A model generated the notes under the pieces. The model was not told the DNA's origin. It ran no database searches and saw nothing but the letters and a program-made list of their open reading frames with translations. A program made the translations under genes and the position numbers. A DNA stretch of 20,516 nucleotides. Origin: Pelomyxa schiedti. Lineage: Eukaryota; Evosea; Pelobiontida; Pelomyxidae. Positions 1 to 10,149 of the stretch are shown here, piece after piece (position 1 is the first letter of the stretch; every line of letters begins with the position of its first letter). The stretch lies in the NCBI GenBank assembly GCA_020536535.1, contig JAHLWZ010001088.1, forward strand, positions 1-20,516, given 5' to 3'.

Positions 1-276
1 GGTGTAAGTGTGAAGACGTCCCCTGTGTCGGATCCGTGCCACCAATTCATCAAAAATTTTTGCTTTCGTCCAGCCAAGTCTCTGTTTCCGAGTTGTGGCC
101 CCATTCTTCTAGCCTTTAACTGCCCGATGAAGCAGTATTTGCAGGGTTCCATTTTAGCCTGGAACATCGATATTCTGTCCAGGCCCATCATCCAGTGTCA
201 CCATCAATTCCTGAAAAATCATGATTATGCGAAGGGATGGGAGCAGCGAAAAGCCCTGAGGCACCGGCACCGGTGA
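1..276 (+). CDS. Possible terminal exon of an upstream gene (partial)
   Basis: The window opens with a consensus-like 5' splice site (GTAAGT from base 4), followed by a plausible acceptor ending at 73. The longest open frame after that acceptor runs to a TGA at 274-276, about 67 codons. The translated piece looks moderately protein-like (mixed hydrophobic and polar residues, ending in an Arg/His-rich stretch) but resembles no family I recognise. It may be the last exon of a gene starting before the window, or 5' non-coding DNA of the SRA gene. The two other frames after the acceptor also close quickly, so the frame choice is uncertain. Confidence 0.25.
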   Translation, partial: GVSVKTSPVSDPCHQFIKNFCFRPAKSLFPSCGPILLAFNCPMKQYLQGSILAWNIDILSRPIIQCHHQFLKNHDYAKGWEQRKALRHRHR

Positions 277-331
277 TGGCAAAAGCGACAGGCACAATCA
301 AATAGATCTCCAACCAAAATAACCGCGGGTG

Positions 332-1965
332 ATGTCCGAGTCGCAAATTCGGAAAGACGGCGCTAACGTCACATACACCGTTAGTTTTTTTCCACTTTTT
401 TTGTTGCTGTTAGCGTCCTCTCTCTTTCTTTTTTGTGTGAATGTGGTTTTTTTTTTCAGGTTGGACAACGTTTCCCTACGTTCAAGGCGATGGGCGCGGC
501 AGGAATGCACCGCGCACCGCAAGGTGGAATCAGCCCAGCTGGCGACTCATCAATCGCGGAAAGCATTGTTGTATGCAAGCAGTATTGGGACGACGATGAT
601 CAAGGTAAATTTACCTACTGCTCCCCTCTCCCGTGCTCGCTACCCGCAAAAACACACTCGTTCGTAGCGATAGTGTATTCAATATCATGCTAATGATCAC
701 TTTTCCACAGGGGATACTCTGTGGTTCACGGGACAGGGGATGGAGGGGGATCAACAATTGATACGAGGCAACGCCGCTCTTTCAAACGCTTACGACAGAG
801 ACTCACCGATACGCGTGATCAGGGGCTGCAATTGCAGAGCTGGGGTTGCACCCTCCTGGGGGTACAGATACGACGGGCTCTACAAAGTCGTGACCTATGA
901 GCAAAGGGTTGAAGGGGAAGAAGGAGGAAGACTGGTGTGGAAATTCTTACTTCAGAGGTTGGAGGTAAAATCAAAAACGTGTTGACAGTTTTAATTTAAC
1001 TAAATCATGCAGGGGCAGCCTGAGGCACCCTATAAAAAGCGGGTAACATCTCCCCCTTCTTGCACACCAACATTATATTTCTAACGTGCAGTTTCAGGAA
1101 CCGTCACCACCACCGCCAGTTGATATAAAATATGCCAAGAGAGATACCAGGCTGATGAGGATGCCGAAGCCTCGTGTCAAACCAAAGAAGTTAGCACCCA
1201 GAAACAAGAAACCTCGCCTCTCTCCTCCTTCCCGTTCCTCATCTTCCGAATCACTGAGCAGCGCTTCTAGCAGTGACACAAGTTCATCAGATACAAGTGA
1301 CACAGAGACAGAACCTGAATCACCAATGGTGCTGAGAAGGGCACCTGTATTTGTATGCCACTCGGTTCTCAACTCCCCACGGCAGCAGCGGTCTTCCCTG
1401 CAGCAACCACCCTTGAACAACCGCTTCAAAAAGAAATTGTCCTTGGACCGTAAGCTGCCAATATTCCCGTATATTTATGGTTACAAATTAATTCAGAGTT
1501 CCTGAGTATTCATTCGGCGTTCATCGTCATGTCGCTCACTGAGATATCAGAGTGGATGTCTCGCGGATTGTGTGCATTTTGCCGTGCTCCGCTCCATTCT
1601 CTGACTTTGGAAGCGTGTCGACAAGTTTGTTCCTTATCCCTATATATTCATTTGAATTAACTTTTAATGAAGCATTTTGGGGCTCACTTGAAGGTGGCGA
1701 AATCGTACCTGCCAAAGAAGCAAGAGGCACTACTTCAACAGAAGGAAAACACCCCCAGAGGCACACCCCCTGACCCATCAGCACCCACATCGGCAGACGA
1801 AATCCCATTAGGGATGGACCTGAACTCCGGTACAAGGCAATTGTATTGAATGCGAACTCACAACAATCAGACCGGGAAGCACTTGAGTACCTCCTTGCCG
1901 AGAGTACTGTTCCCACAACAATAAACACAACTGCATCCGCATCCGCATCAACACAAAAAACCTGA
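332..1965 (+). CDS. SRA-YDG domain protein with C-terminal zinc-finger-like motif
   Basis: Proposed exons are 332-367, 460-604, 711-964, 1013-1042, 1092-1449, 1497-1624, 1673-1829 and 1871-1965, giving about 400 residues with all phases closing. Residues 13-155 form an SRA (SET and RING-associated) domain: VGQRFP at its start, then GMHRAPQGG, ESIV, GDTLWFTGQG, RGN and the diagnostic YDGLYKVV (YDG at 114-116). SRA domains of UHRF1 and plant SUVH proteins bind methylated or hydroxymethylated cytosine, often by base flipping, so a nuclear role in reading modified DNA is likely. A serine-rich acidic and basic linker follows. Near the end Cys300, Cys303, His318 and His322 make a C-x2-C-x14-H-x3-H pattern, assembled across the intron at 1625-1672. 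No RING, PHD or SET domain is visible. The first exon (ATG at 332, intron 368-459) is the weakest part. The 41-bp intron 1830-1870 is among the shortest here. Confidence 0.82.
1933..1950 (+). repeat. GCATC(C/A) hexanucleotide repeat, three units
   Basis: Three tandem six-base units in the last exon of the SRA gene encode an alternating Ala-Ser run just before the stop codon. Confidence 0.7.
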
Positions 1966-2169
1966 AAAGACACTATCCTCTATCGTCGATATCCCACATT
2001 TACACGTTTCGCCTAGCCGTTCGTGTGCAAGTCACACTCCTCATAAAACTGGTTTGCAGAGTTGATTTTGCTGTTGTATTTGGGCTCTTTTTCAAGAGCA
2101 ACAAGGTGGCGCTGTGGAAGCCATCAGCCAATACCTTTTTTCGCCGAAATCGAAAATTTTCGAAAGAAA

Positions 2170-5100
2170 ATGCTGTACTGGTGCCTGGTGACACAGCGGT
2201 CAGGCACCCTGGTTGTGAAGCACGAGGGTGACACAACAACAGAGGTAGCGGCACTGACCAGGCAGCTGGCACACAGACACATGCACAGCACTGAGGGAGC
2301 GTACGAGGAGGTGGCGGGGGGGACAGGCGCCGCGGCGAGTACTAGTACAACCACAACGGCCCGAGGTGATGCCAATGCCGATGGCGGTGGCCAGAGCAAT
2401 CGTACTGATGAACGAGGGGACGCCCCTGTTTTTATACGTAAGAATTATTGGAGGGCAACATATACCTTGGGGGTGACGGTACTTTTGGTTTGGGGTAAGG
2501 GGATTGATTGGCAAAAGATAACCAGAAAAAGCAGGTATCCAACACTGTCCAAAACGGGAATATCTTTCTTACAAGAGATGTGGGACCACTGTTTTGCGTT
2601 GTATCTTCTCCTGGAGCTTCCTGCGCCTGTGCGATGCAAGAGAGAACTCACTCGAGCTCCGAATACAGGGAAATCTTTGCCTTCCTGAGTGATCTGCTTT
2701 CTGTTGCTGAGGGAGTTCCTCCTTATACCTCCCCTGTGTTGTCATCACAAGACAACAACGGAGGTACCAGCACCGTTACTACTTTACCTGTGACGGACTT
2801 TTCCTCCTTTGTTGGACCACCCCAGAGTTTGGAGGAATATCTTGGCAAGATTCAGGACTCATATTTTGGATTGAGGGGAGAGGTTACCACCATTGGTCCA
2901 TCATTGGGGAGACAACTTCTCCTTCCCATTTGTGAAGTCTCTATTGAAGGCTGTCTTGTTGGCCTCATGGGATCATACACGATTGCTTACACGTTCCGCA
3001 ACTGCACAGAGCTCCCTCTGGAAACCACATTTCGCTTTCCTTTATGGGGCCAGTTTCCTACCTTGAAGGGTTTCAGTGCTGACATGAACGGGAATTTAAT
3101 CTCTGGTATGTGTTACCGAAAGGAGCGCTCTTTTACTATGTGAGAGAAAACCCTCCTCTCGTAAACAATATCTCTCCTATTTTCTTGGGAAATTTACATT
3201 GATACTAGACACAACAATCCAATTGCTTCAGGTCTGTCTCGTTTTCTGCTTGAACCGGACAGCGATGACGTTTTACAACTATCACTTGGAAATTTAGCAC
3301 CAGGGGCCCAAGCAAAAATATTGGTTGAATGTGTTACTCAACTTTCCTCAGTAAATGTGGGCAATGGAAAGCAGCTCAGAAAGTTCGTAATTCCTTCAAG
3401 GGCTGGTATTACATTCTCATCCTTCTTCCTGCATTTACTTTCTCCCAGTTTATTTTTTCCGCACTGAAGCCTACAAACATTCTCGGGAAGGACTGCAAGA
3501 GCATAATATTAACTGCTGGCCACTTCGCCTTTCCCTTGATATCCGTGTGCCTAACTATACTCTTTTTGTTCGTATTAATTTAAAAAAGGAATGCCTTGCA
3601 AGGCATGTTCCATTGAATCTCCGTCACATGAGGCTCAAATATTGGTATGATGTTGAGTGTGATTACCTTCTGCAACTAAGGAGTTACCTATTTTCTTTTT
3701 CAAGGTTAACAGATCAGAGATTGAAGGAATTGCCAATTTGAGGTGCCACTGTGATGCACTCCATAAAGAAGTAGATTTCTCTTTGGTTATCACTGTCAGT
3801 GAGACGCCAACAGCTGTTATGTATTCAGAGTACAGCCCCCAGCACAACTCTACGTGCATTGCTGTGATTTCTCCCAGCGTCAGTGCGCCACAGAAGCTGT
3901 GCTCCAACGATGACGCGACTGCACAAAGGGAAATTGTACGTATATCCCCCTTTGTTTTAACTTCTATTGCTTCACGATCGTGTGGGTTGAAACTCACTCT
4001 TTCTTTTTTTTTTTTTTGGAAAAAGATCCTCTTGCTTGACCAAAGTGTGTCAATGCGTGGTTACACCATCGCAGGTGCTGCCAGAGCTTTGCTGTTATTT
4101 CTCCATTCAATTCCTGTGTGTAATTCGTTAACTAAGTCCTTGGATTGCTGTTAACATCCACTGCTAGATTGGAACCCGAATGAATATTATTTGGCATTTC
4201 CCAAGAGAAAAAAACCTAAATCAATAACTCAATCAGGTTTGGAACAACATTTTCTTTGATGCACGAAGACAGTGTTTGCTACTCTCAAGCAGAGCTGGAA
4301 CGGGCAACTGTGGAAGTGACAAAGATGAAATGTGCCAATATGGGGAGTACACAGCTGTTGGAACCTCTTGTCCACGTTCTGGGAAAACCGTTTGCAGTAG
4401 ATACCTCGACTAGGTTTGACAAAAAGAAAGGGTCACAGTGCTAATTCCTTCAGGAACGTTGTTGTCATAACGAATGGTGCCGTACAGAACACCGAGGAAG
4501 TGCTGACTGCGGTGTCATCTGCCAGGATGAGAGATAGTAGGTGCCATGTATTTGCACTCGGAATTGACGGCTGTTCGAAATTGCTTATTGATGGTCTCGC
4601 CTTTTCAGGTGATGGTGCATCTGAATATGTTCGAGTTCCAGAAAGAATTGAAACCAAGGCAGATTCTCCATTCATCGTGGTATAAATAATGAAATCAACA
4701 ACCAGGTCATGAGCCTGGTAAAAACCATTCTTCAAGACCGTGTCACCAAGCAAACTTTTACCTGGAGTCCAAGGTTGAATGTCCTGACGACTTTTCCAGA
4801 GGGCTTCCGGGTCAAAAACAACTGCACAACCATGGTTTTTGGTTTGATCTCTGGAAGGTATTCTCTGATATTCATTTGTTTTCTCCTCACCGTAAATATA
4901 TTCCTTCTACACTCAGAGTTGAGCTCAATGAAGATAGTGCAATTACTGAGGGATTTTCATTCTCTGGCGAATTAAGGGGCACAGCTTGCAATTCTCGGAG
5001 TGCCCTTCATTCAAATTTCTTTTTATCGGATGGAGATATGCTTCACTGCCTTGGCGTATGGTATGACTACCTCTTTTTTTTTCTGGGTTCTAATTTGCTT

Positions 5101-7221
5101 CTCTCTTGATTTTATGTATTATTATATGCAGGGAACAGATAAAAGAGTTGGAGAGTTCCTTTACATCAGTACGACCAACGAACCTTACACAGCAACAACT
5201 GGAACACTCAAACTTAGTTGTGGAGCTCTCCACCAAGTACAAGGTTCTCTCGACTCTGACCACGTATGTGGCTGTTCAGCAGAACAGCAACTCCACAAAC
5301 CATAAAACTGCCATCAATGAGGCTGTTGCCTCCAATACCATGCCATCATCAGGAGAAGGCAAAAGAGGGTGCCTGGCATTTTATACATTCAAAAACCTAA
5401 CTCGCACAACCTCTTCACGGAAAGTTCACCATCTGGATGGAACAGTGAGGACTGTTAACATAGATTCGACGAGGCCCCTAAAAGTAAGTGAAATTCTCGT
5501 TGTTATCTCTTTTTATTTTACAAAAGGAAGCAATAAAAACCTTACTTGACCGAATTAACCTCACCTCTGTCCATGATTACTGTTTCTTTGAGGAAGGTGT
5601 TTCGTTTTGTTCTCGCAAAATCAAAATACATTTCACCTTACTTATTTGTAACAATAGGAAGCAGTTTGCCACTCGATTCTCACAAAAGCCTTTTGGAGCA
5701 GGCAGTTGATCCTGACTCTTTCCTTCGCCTCAAAAAGAAGGATTATGGGGAGCGCGATCTGGATCCGGGGAACATGCCACTTATGTATCAGCAGGTGTTA
5801 TAATATTAATTTCGGTATGTGACTGACTCCAGAGCGGGATAGATCAGAGATCAAGTCATACAGGGCACTCTTTTCATCTTGGATCGTAATGAAATGATTC
5901 AGCTTGCATCTTTGGATGCCCAGGTGACCATCGGGGTGTTTGATCCTTCACAAGAAAAATCTTTGAAACGGTATGAATGCGTTCTCATTCTCCCTTTTTC
6001 TATGTATGTCGCCTTCTCACTTTTCCCTTCTTTCATCACAAGGAAACTCCTGGAGTTGCTTCCTGCTCATTTTCAGAAACAAAAGCATATTTCCAAGGAT
6101 ATTGCAAGGGAATGGGAGAAGCACGGCAACCTAGATCCAAGATTTGCAAAGCTCAAATATATCCAGCGTGCCAGCTCTCAACCGACATTTGGAATGTCAG
6201 TTTTTCCTGCCAAGGTACCTTTGTATTTTTCACAGGTGCAGTAAGATTAATCAGTGGAAAGGTCAGAAGGCAGGGATCACTGAAAGATATAATCATTGGG
6301 GTTTCTAGTGACTCAATCAGAGAAATTGATCTTACTTCCAGGGTTTGTTAAAATTCTTCGTTTCCTTTTCTCATTGTTTATATTTCAGGATGTGATACAT
6401 ACTTACTCTTTGAGTCACATCAAAAGATGGGGTGACTCCGCTTCAAGCATGACTCTCGACTTTGGCAAGCACGGCGATGACTTGTTGAATGTCATCACGA
6501 AAGATGGTGCGGCAATTTCCAGGTTGATCTCCAGCTGTACATATACCCTTGCAAAGATGAATCCAGGTTGGAATTGCAATTTCTTCCTTTGACCTAATTC
6601 CCGTAACAGATTCATTCGCCACCCCCGACTCTGATGCTATTAGCACAACAACAACTGGAAGTGGGGGGCAAACCGGCCATTATTCCTCGCGCCAAGTCAT
6701 ACCCAATTACCGGCGGATGTTAGCGGCGGGCGACAAGCTTCTGTCAGTTGTGATGCTGCAAAACGCAAACGGCTCATGGCCGGCCACAGAGTCTGTTGCC
6801 AGTTCCATTGGTGTCACTCTGGGTAAAGTACTCTCAGCAATTCCACCGCTTCCAAATCGGCATCACCCGGAACAACCACAGCAACAACCGCCACAGTCAT
6901 CACCAGTACCAAGCCCGGTGGTGTCATCATCACTATTTTCAGTGGATGTGCAGGAAGTATGGATGACAAATGTGGTTCTAGGTATTATTCTCTCACGCAC
7001 TGCACTGCCCTTTATTTCTAATCTAATCATTCCTGGCAGCGTTCATTGAGAGGGACTTTGATGAACTGCGGGAGGAGTGGGATCTTCTGGTCGAGAAGTC
7101 CCACAAGTGGGTTGAACGCCAGAGCGAGGCCCTGGGGATCATGAGCCACGGCACCAATCTGCAACAACCATCGTCCTGGTGTTCCCTCGCCTCTGCGTTC
7201 GTAATCTCATTGTATTATTAA
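2170..7221 (+). CDS. Longin-like / VIT / VWA / talin-type FERM multidomain protein
   Basis: Twenty exons: 2170-2437, 2518-3105, 3232-3405, 3449-3546, 3705-3935, 4026-4115, 4168-4193, 4237-4413, 4454-4658, 4706-4857, 4917-5055, 5139-5483, 5527-5596, 5658-5794, 5864-5970, 6043-6214, 6262-6342, 6389-6566, 6610-6981, 7040-7221; about 1263 residues. Residues 1-150 resemble a longin fold (MLYWCLVTQRSGTLV, later GNIFLTRDVGPLFCVV). A VIT domain covers about 195-420. A VWA domain starts near 450 with the MIDAS motif DQSVS (458-462) and Thr530; the usual third acidic residue is Asn558 (ITNG). Residues about 800-1080 match the talin head: an F1 ubiquitin-like lobe (DGTVRTVNID), F2 (KLLELLPAHFQKQK) and F3 (VIHTYSLSHIKRWG, then MTLDFG). 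The last 180 residues match the C-terminal domain of VIT-VWA proteins (LLSVVMLQNANGSW; EWDLLVEKSHKW). One exon carries both the VWA tail and F1, so this is a real fusion. No signal peptide or transmembrane segment is seen; a cytosolic adhesion or trafficking scaffold is inferred. Junctions 3405/3449, 3546/3705 and 5055/5139 are the least certain. Confidence 0.88.
4194..4236 (+). other. Apparent GC-AG intron in the VIT-VWA-FERM gene
   Basis: The 26-nt exon 4168-4193 ends TTTG and is followed by GC rather than GT; the acceptor is TCAG at 4236. Only this junction restores the conserved VWA strand, reading IGTRMNIIWFGTTFS, where relatives have GTRFNIVRFG. The intron is 43 bp. Confidence 0.7.
4659..4705 (+). 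other. Second apparent GC-AG intron in the same gene
   Basis: The exon ends in AAG at 4658, next comes GCAGAT, and the acceptor CCAG ends at 4705. Splicing gives ERIETKVMSLVKTIL, the expected helix after the VWA domain (relatives: RIEEKVLRLL). The only GT alternative nearby would leave an intron of about 28 bp and insert seven residues. The 47-bp length is typical for this gene. Confidence 0.65.
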
Positions 7222-7259
7222 TTGTTTCGGTAACCACAATCTAAGTTTCAGAGAAAACG

Positions 7260-8545
7260 ATGACGGACCACCACAACGACGACACGAAACCACCGTGGAC
7301 ACCGAAAGCATTTCCCCAAGGGGCGTCGTGTGAGGTGACACTTCGATTTCGCGACCAGATGGTTGCCCTGTTGATGTCCACTCACCCTCGTTGTGGTGTT
7401 GGTGGTGGCGGTCGCCTGGCGTCATTGTCACATCTGATGAGCCGACAAGCTGCGATCAGGTGCTGGAGTGGATCAGGGGATGTCCCACAATGTTCTTCTG
7501 CCTAAACGCCCCCGTTATGTCCAAGGCCAACGTGATCACATTTGAGGTTTCACCACTGATGGAGTCAATCACAAGTGAGGTACTCTGCTGGCGTGATGAC
7601 AGGCCCTATCATGATGTGGTATGCGTCAACGGCAGCAGTGTCCTTTCGCAGTTTCAGTCAATGACAACATTAAGTCTGCATTCAAGGGACAGACTTGATA
7701 CTGGTGAAGAATTGACGGAATGGAGCCCTGGTTTTAGTCGTGACGTATGTGTGAATGGAAAGTGGTTTATCACGGTGAGTGAGGAAAGGCGGCTGGCCAT
7801 AACACCCCTTTATCTGAAGCACGAGGGTGCGGCTGTTGGTCACCACCCAACACACGAAATTGATTGTCCTCAGGTTCCTTTTGAAGATACTGTTAAATTG
7901 GTATTCAACCACGCTGTCCCTGATGAAGCACTGCTTGCCAGGTTTCACCTTTTCCCTGAATACAGCAGTGCCCAGGCACAACTGACTGTGTTTGACGTGG
8001 CACAATCGTGGTCAGAAAACAAGTTAATTGAATTGAGTTCTACCACCACCATGTTGTATCTTCCTATGATCACAAATGTACAGGCTCCGCTGGATACCAT
8101 CTCATGCCTGGTTCTCACAAAGAGGAACGGTGCTCATGCATTGTTAATATGTTCAAAGGCCTTTGCATGTGGCACTTTTATTGAAGTTGAAGAGAAAACT
8201 GGCCGGCAAACCACACTGACCTGTGAGCCCTCTATTAAAGGGCTCTATCATTTGACTGCATCCTTTTTTTCTGTTGCAACTAGCAGGGGGCTTTGCATTT
8301 GGGACTACAACCACACATGCCGCCTACTCGCAGTTATTTCACTCTCTGATGCGACTGTGAGTTCATTTTCAGAAGGGAGCCTCCTGTTCATCAGGGAGTA
8401 TAAGATGGGGGTCCATAACTGTGTTCTCAAAGTGATACCATACAATACATCATGGTTGTCATTGGGCAGGCCTCTTCTTTGCATCACTTTGCCTCAGCTA
8501 GGAAGGATGGACGCCTTCTCACTTTCCAGCACCAGTACAATGTAA
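7260..8545 (+). CDS. Unrecognised protein of about 413 residues, probably beta-rich
   Basis: The main exon is a long open frame from about 7442 to the TAA at 8543-8545. Its frame is closed by a TGA at 7331-7333 and has no ATG after it, so a short upstream exon is needed. The ATG at 7260 opens a frame to GGT at 7395-7397, and a 44-bp intron (7398-7441, GTTGGT...GATGAG) joins the two in phase. I do not recognise the family. The protein is rich in hydrophobic beta-type segments such as LVLTKRNGAHALLIC, LCIWDYNHTCRLLAVISLS and HNCVLKVIPYN, spaced somewhat like blades of a beta-propeller, but no clear WD or Kelch repeat is present. No signal peptide or transmembrane helix is seen. It begins 38 bp after the stop of the VIT-VWA gene and may share a promoter region or have a 5' UTR intron at 7201-7252. 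Confidence 0.7.
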
Positions 8546-8695
8546 AATGCAAGATACCCTTTGTAGTCCTGACAATGACCGTTCTTGAATGTTCCGGACC
8601 TTTGATAATGACGAGGTACTTTCATTGATCTTTGTTCCACCCCAGTGAGTTCTTTTCGCTCCGAAAGCAGACAATCAAACAAAGAACCCTACGTG

Positions 8696-10026
8696 ATGGC
8701 TACCCTGCCCAACAGCGATGATGACGGCCCCAAGTCGAAAATCAGAGTTGTCATACTCTATTACAGCCTCACGGGCAACACCAGACACACAGCTGAGAAA
8801 ATTGCCCAGGGCCTCCAGTCACTCAAGGTGAATAACCTAGCTGTATTCACGACGAGGGTTTTCCCGGTTGTGCCGGTGATCAGGGAGACGTATTTCGGCG
8901 GACCACCCCCGCCGCAGAATTGTGGGTCACAAGCACTCGGTGAGGCCCTTGCTTGGGCCCAAGTTATTGGATGTGGAACTCTGTGTGTTACATTGAAGGC
9001 AACAGGGGGAATCTCACAGTTCCTATGTGATGTATGTTCAACCAACCCCCCCCTCTGCTTTCTTTTTGTTCTGATGTTCTTCATCTGAGTAGTTACCACC
9101 CTCACTTGTTGCTGGAAAACCGGGGTTTGTTTTCACTACTGCGGGGCAGGGAATTGGAGAAAGTAATGCCACTCTGGCTGAATCACTGGCAAAGGCTGGA
9201 GTAAAGCCGGTGCTGTCTCAGTGGGAACTGCTTCTATGTCCGGACACTGGAATGTGGTTCTTACCAAAGAAGCCAAAACGGTTGCTGTGGGGGTCCAATG
9301 TAATCGAGAAAGCCACTGCTTATGGAAAACAGCTCGGGGTACAGCTGCAGCAGTACTTTTTGGATGGAAGAAATGCCACTAGTGTGGTGAAGGAAGGTGT
9401 TACCTCTCATATCAGGAGTCTCGAGGAGGACAGAGCCCAAGGCAGAACTGTACTTGCTCCCCCTTCTCTTGCATTCCTAATGTCGGCTCAGGTTAGGCGT
9501 CTGCTCATCCCGGCAATAATATGTGATACTGCACACTGTGTAAAGTGTGGGAAATGCGCACACTCATGCCCAACGAACTCCATGACATTTTCCAAAGGTG
9601 AATTTCCAGTATGGAGAAAGGATTCCTGTTCTGGCGTATGTTTTTCGCGTCATATCCTCATTACTTAAATGCAGTGTTTCCATTAGTGCACAGCATGCAT
9701 TGCCAACTGCCCAGCAGAGGCACTTTATGTTGAAAATATGAGGCACAAACAATACTGGAGATTCCGCGAAGATAATGTCAGAGGTAGTGCCAAAGCTCCA
9801 CTTCTCCTTATTCACACTCTTGAACAGAGGGTGACAATAACTGGTCAAAACGTGATCTCTGGTAACTCCCTTTTGTTTTCCTTCCCAAAATTCCAACACA
9901 ACTAACAGGGTCTGGGCTTTGAGTGCCGCAATTTGGAGGATTGCCTCGTCGACTAAATTGCGGAGTTGTTTCCTGCTCTCAATCACCATCATTATTGCCG
10001 CTTTGGCTCTGGTGTTCTGGAAGTGA
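8696..10026 (+). CDS. Tail-anchored flavodoxin-like / 2[4Fe-4S] ferredoxin fusion, copy 1
   Basis: Six exons: 8696-9031, 9093-9449, 9492-9635, 9687-9783, 9828-9861 and 9909-10026; 361 residues. Residues 17-230 form a flavodoxin-like domain with the FMN-phosphate loop SLTGNT at 24-29. The ferredoxin domain has C247, C250, C253 and C257 (CVKCGKCAHSCP), then C277, C280, C283 and C287 (completed across the intron 9636-9686), the full set for two 4Fe-4S clusters. This order matches the EFR1 family, mostly bacterial and archaeal presumed electron carriers of unknown partner. The last 17 or so residues before the final lysine (FLLSITIIIAALALVFW) form a single hydrophobic helix at the extreme C-terminus, typical of tail-anchored proteins of the ER or mitochondrial outer membrane, with the redox domains facing the cytosol. 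No N-terminal targeting peptide is evident. Electron transfer between FMN and the clusters is inferred. Confidence 0.88.
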
Positions 10027-10149
10027 TGAGTACATCTATACTGAATACATATCACTTGCTCCGGCAAACGAATTTCCTCGTGCCCCGACAAATTCTTCGT
10101 TGTCTTCATCACTCTTAAAAGGGGGAAAAATGAACCGACACCGGTATCG

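Noticed and set aside
1536-1973. A 145-codon minus-strand frame in the SRA gene
   Set aside because: The plus strand forms three phase-consistent exons with a zinc-finger-like motif; the minus frame has no supporting feature.
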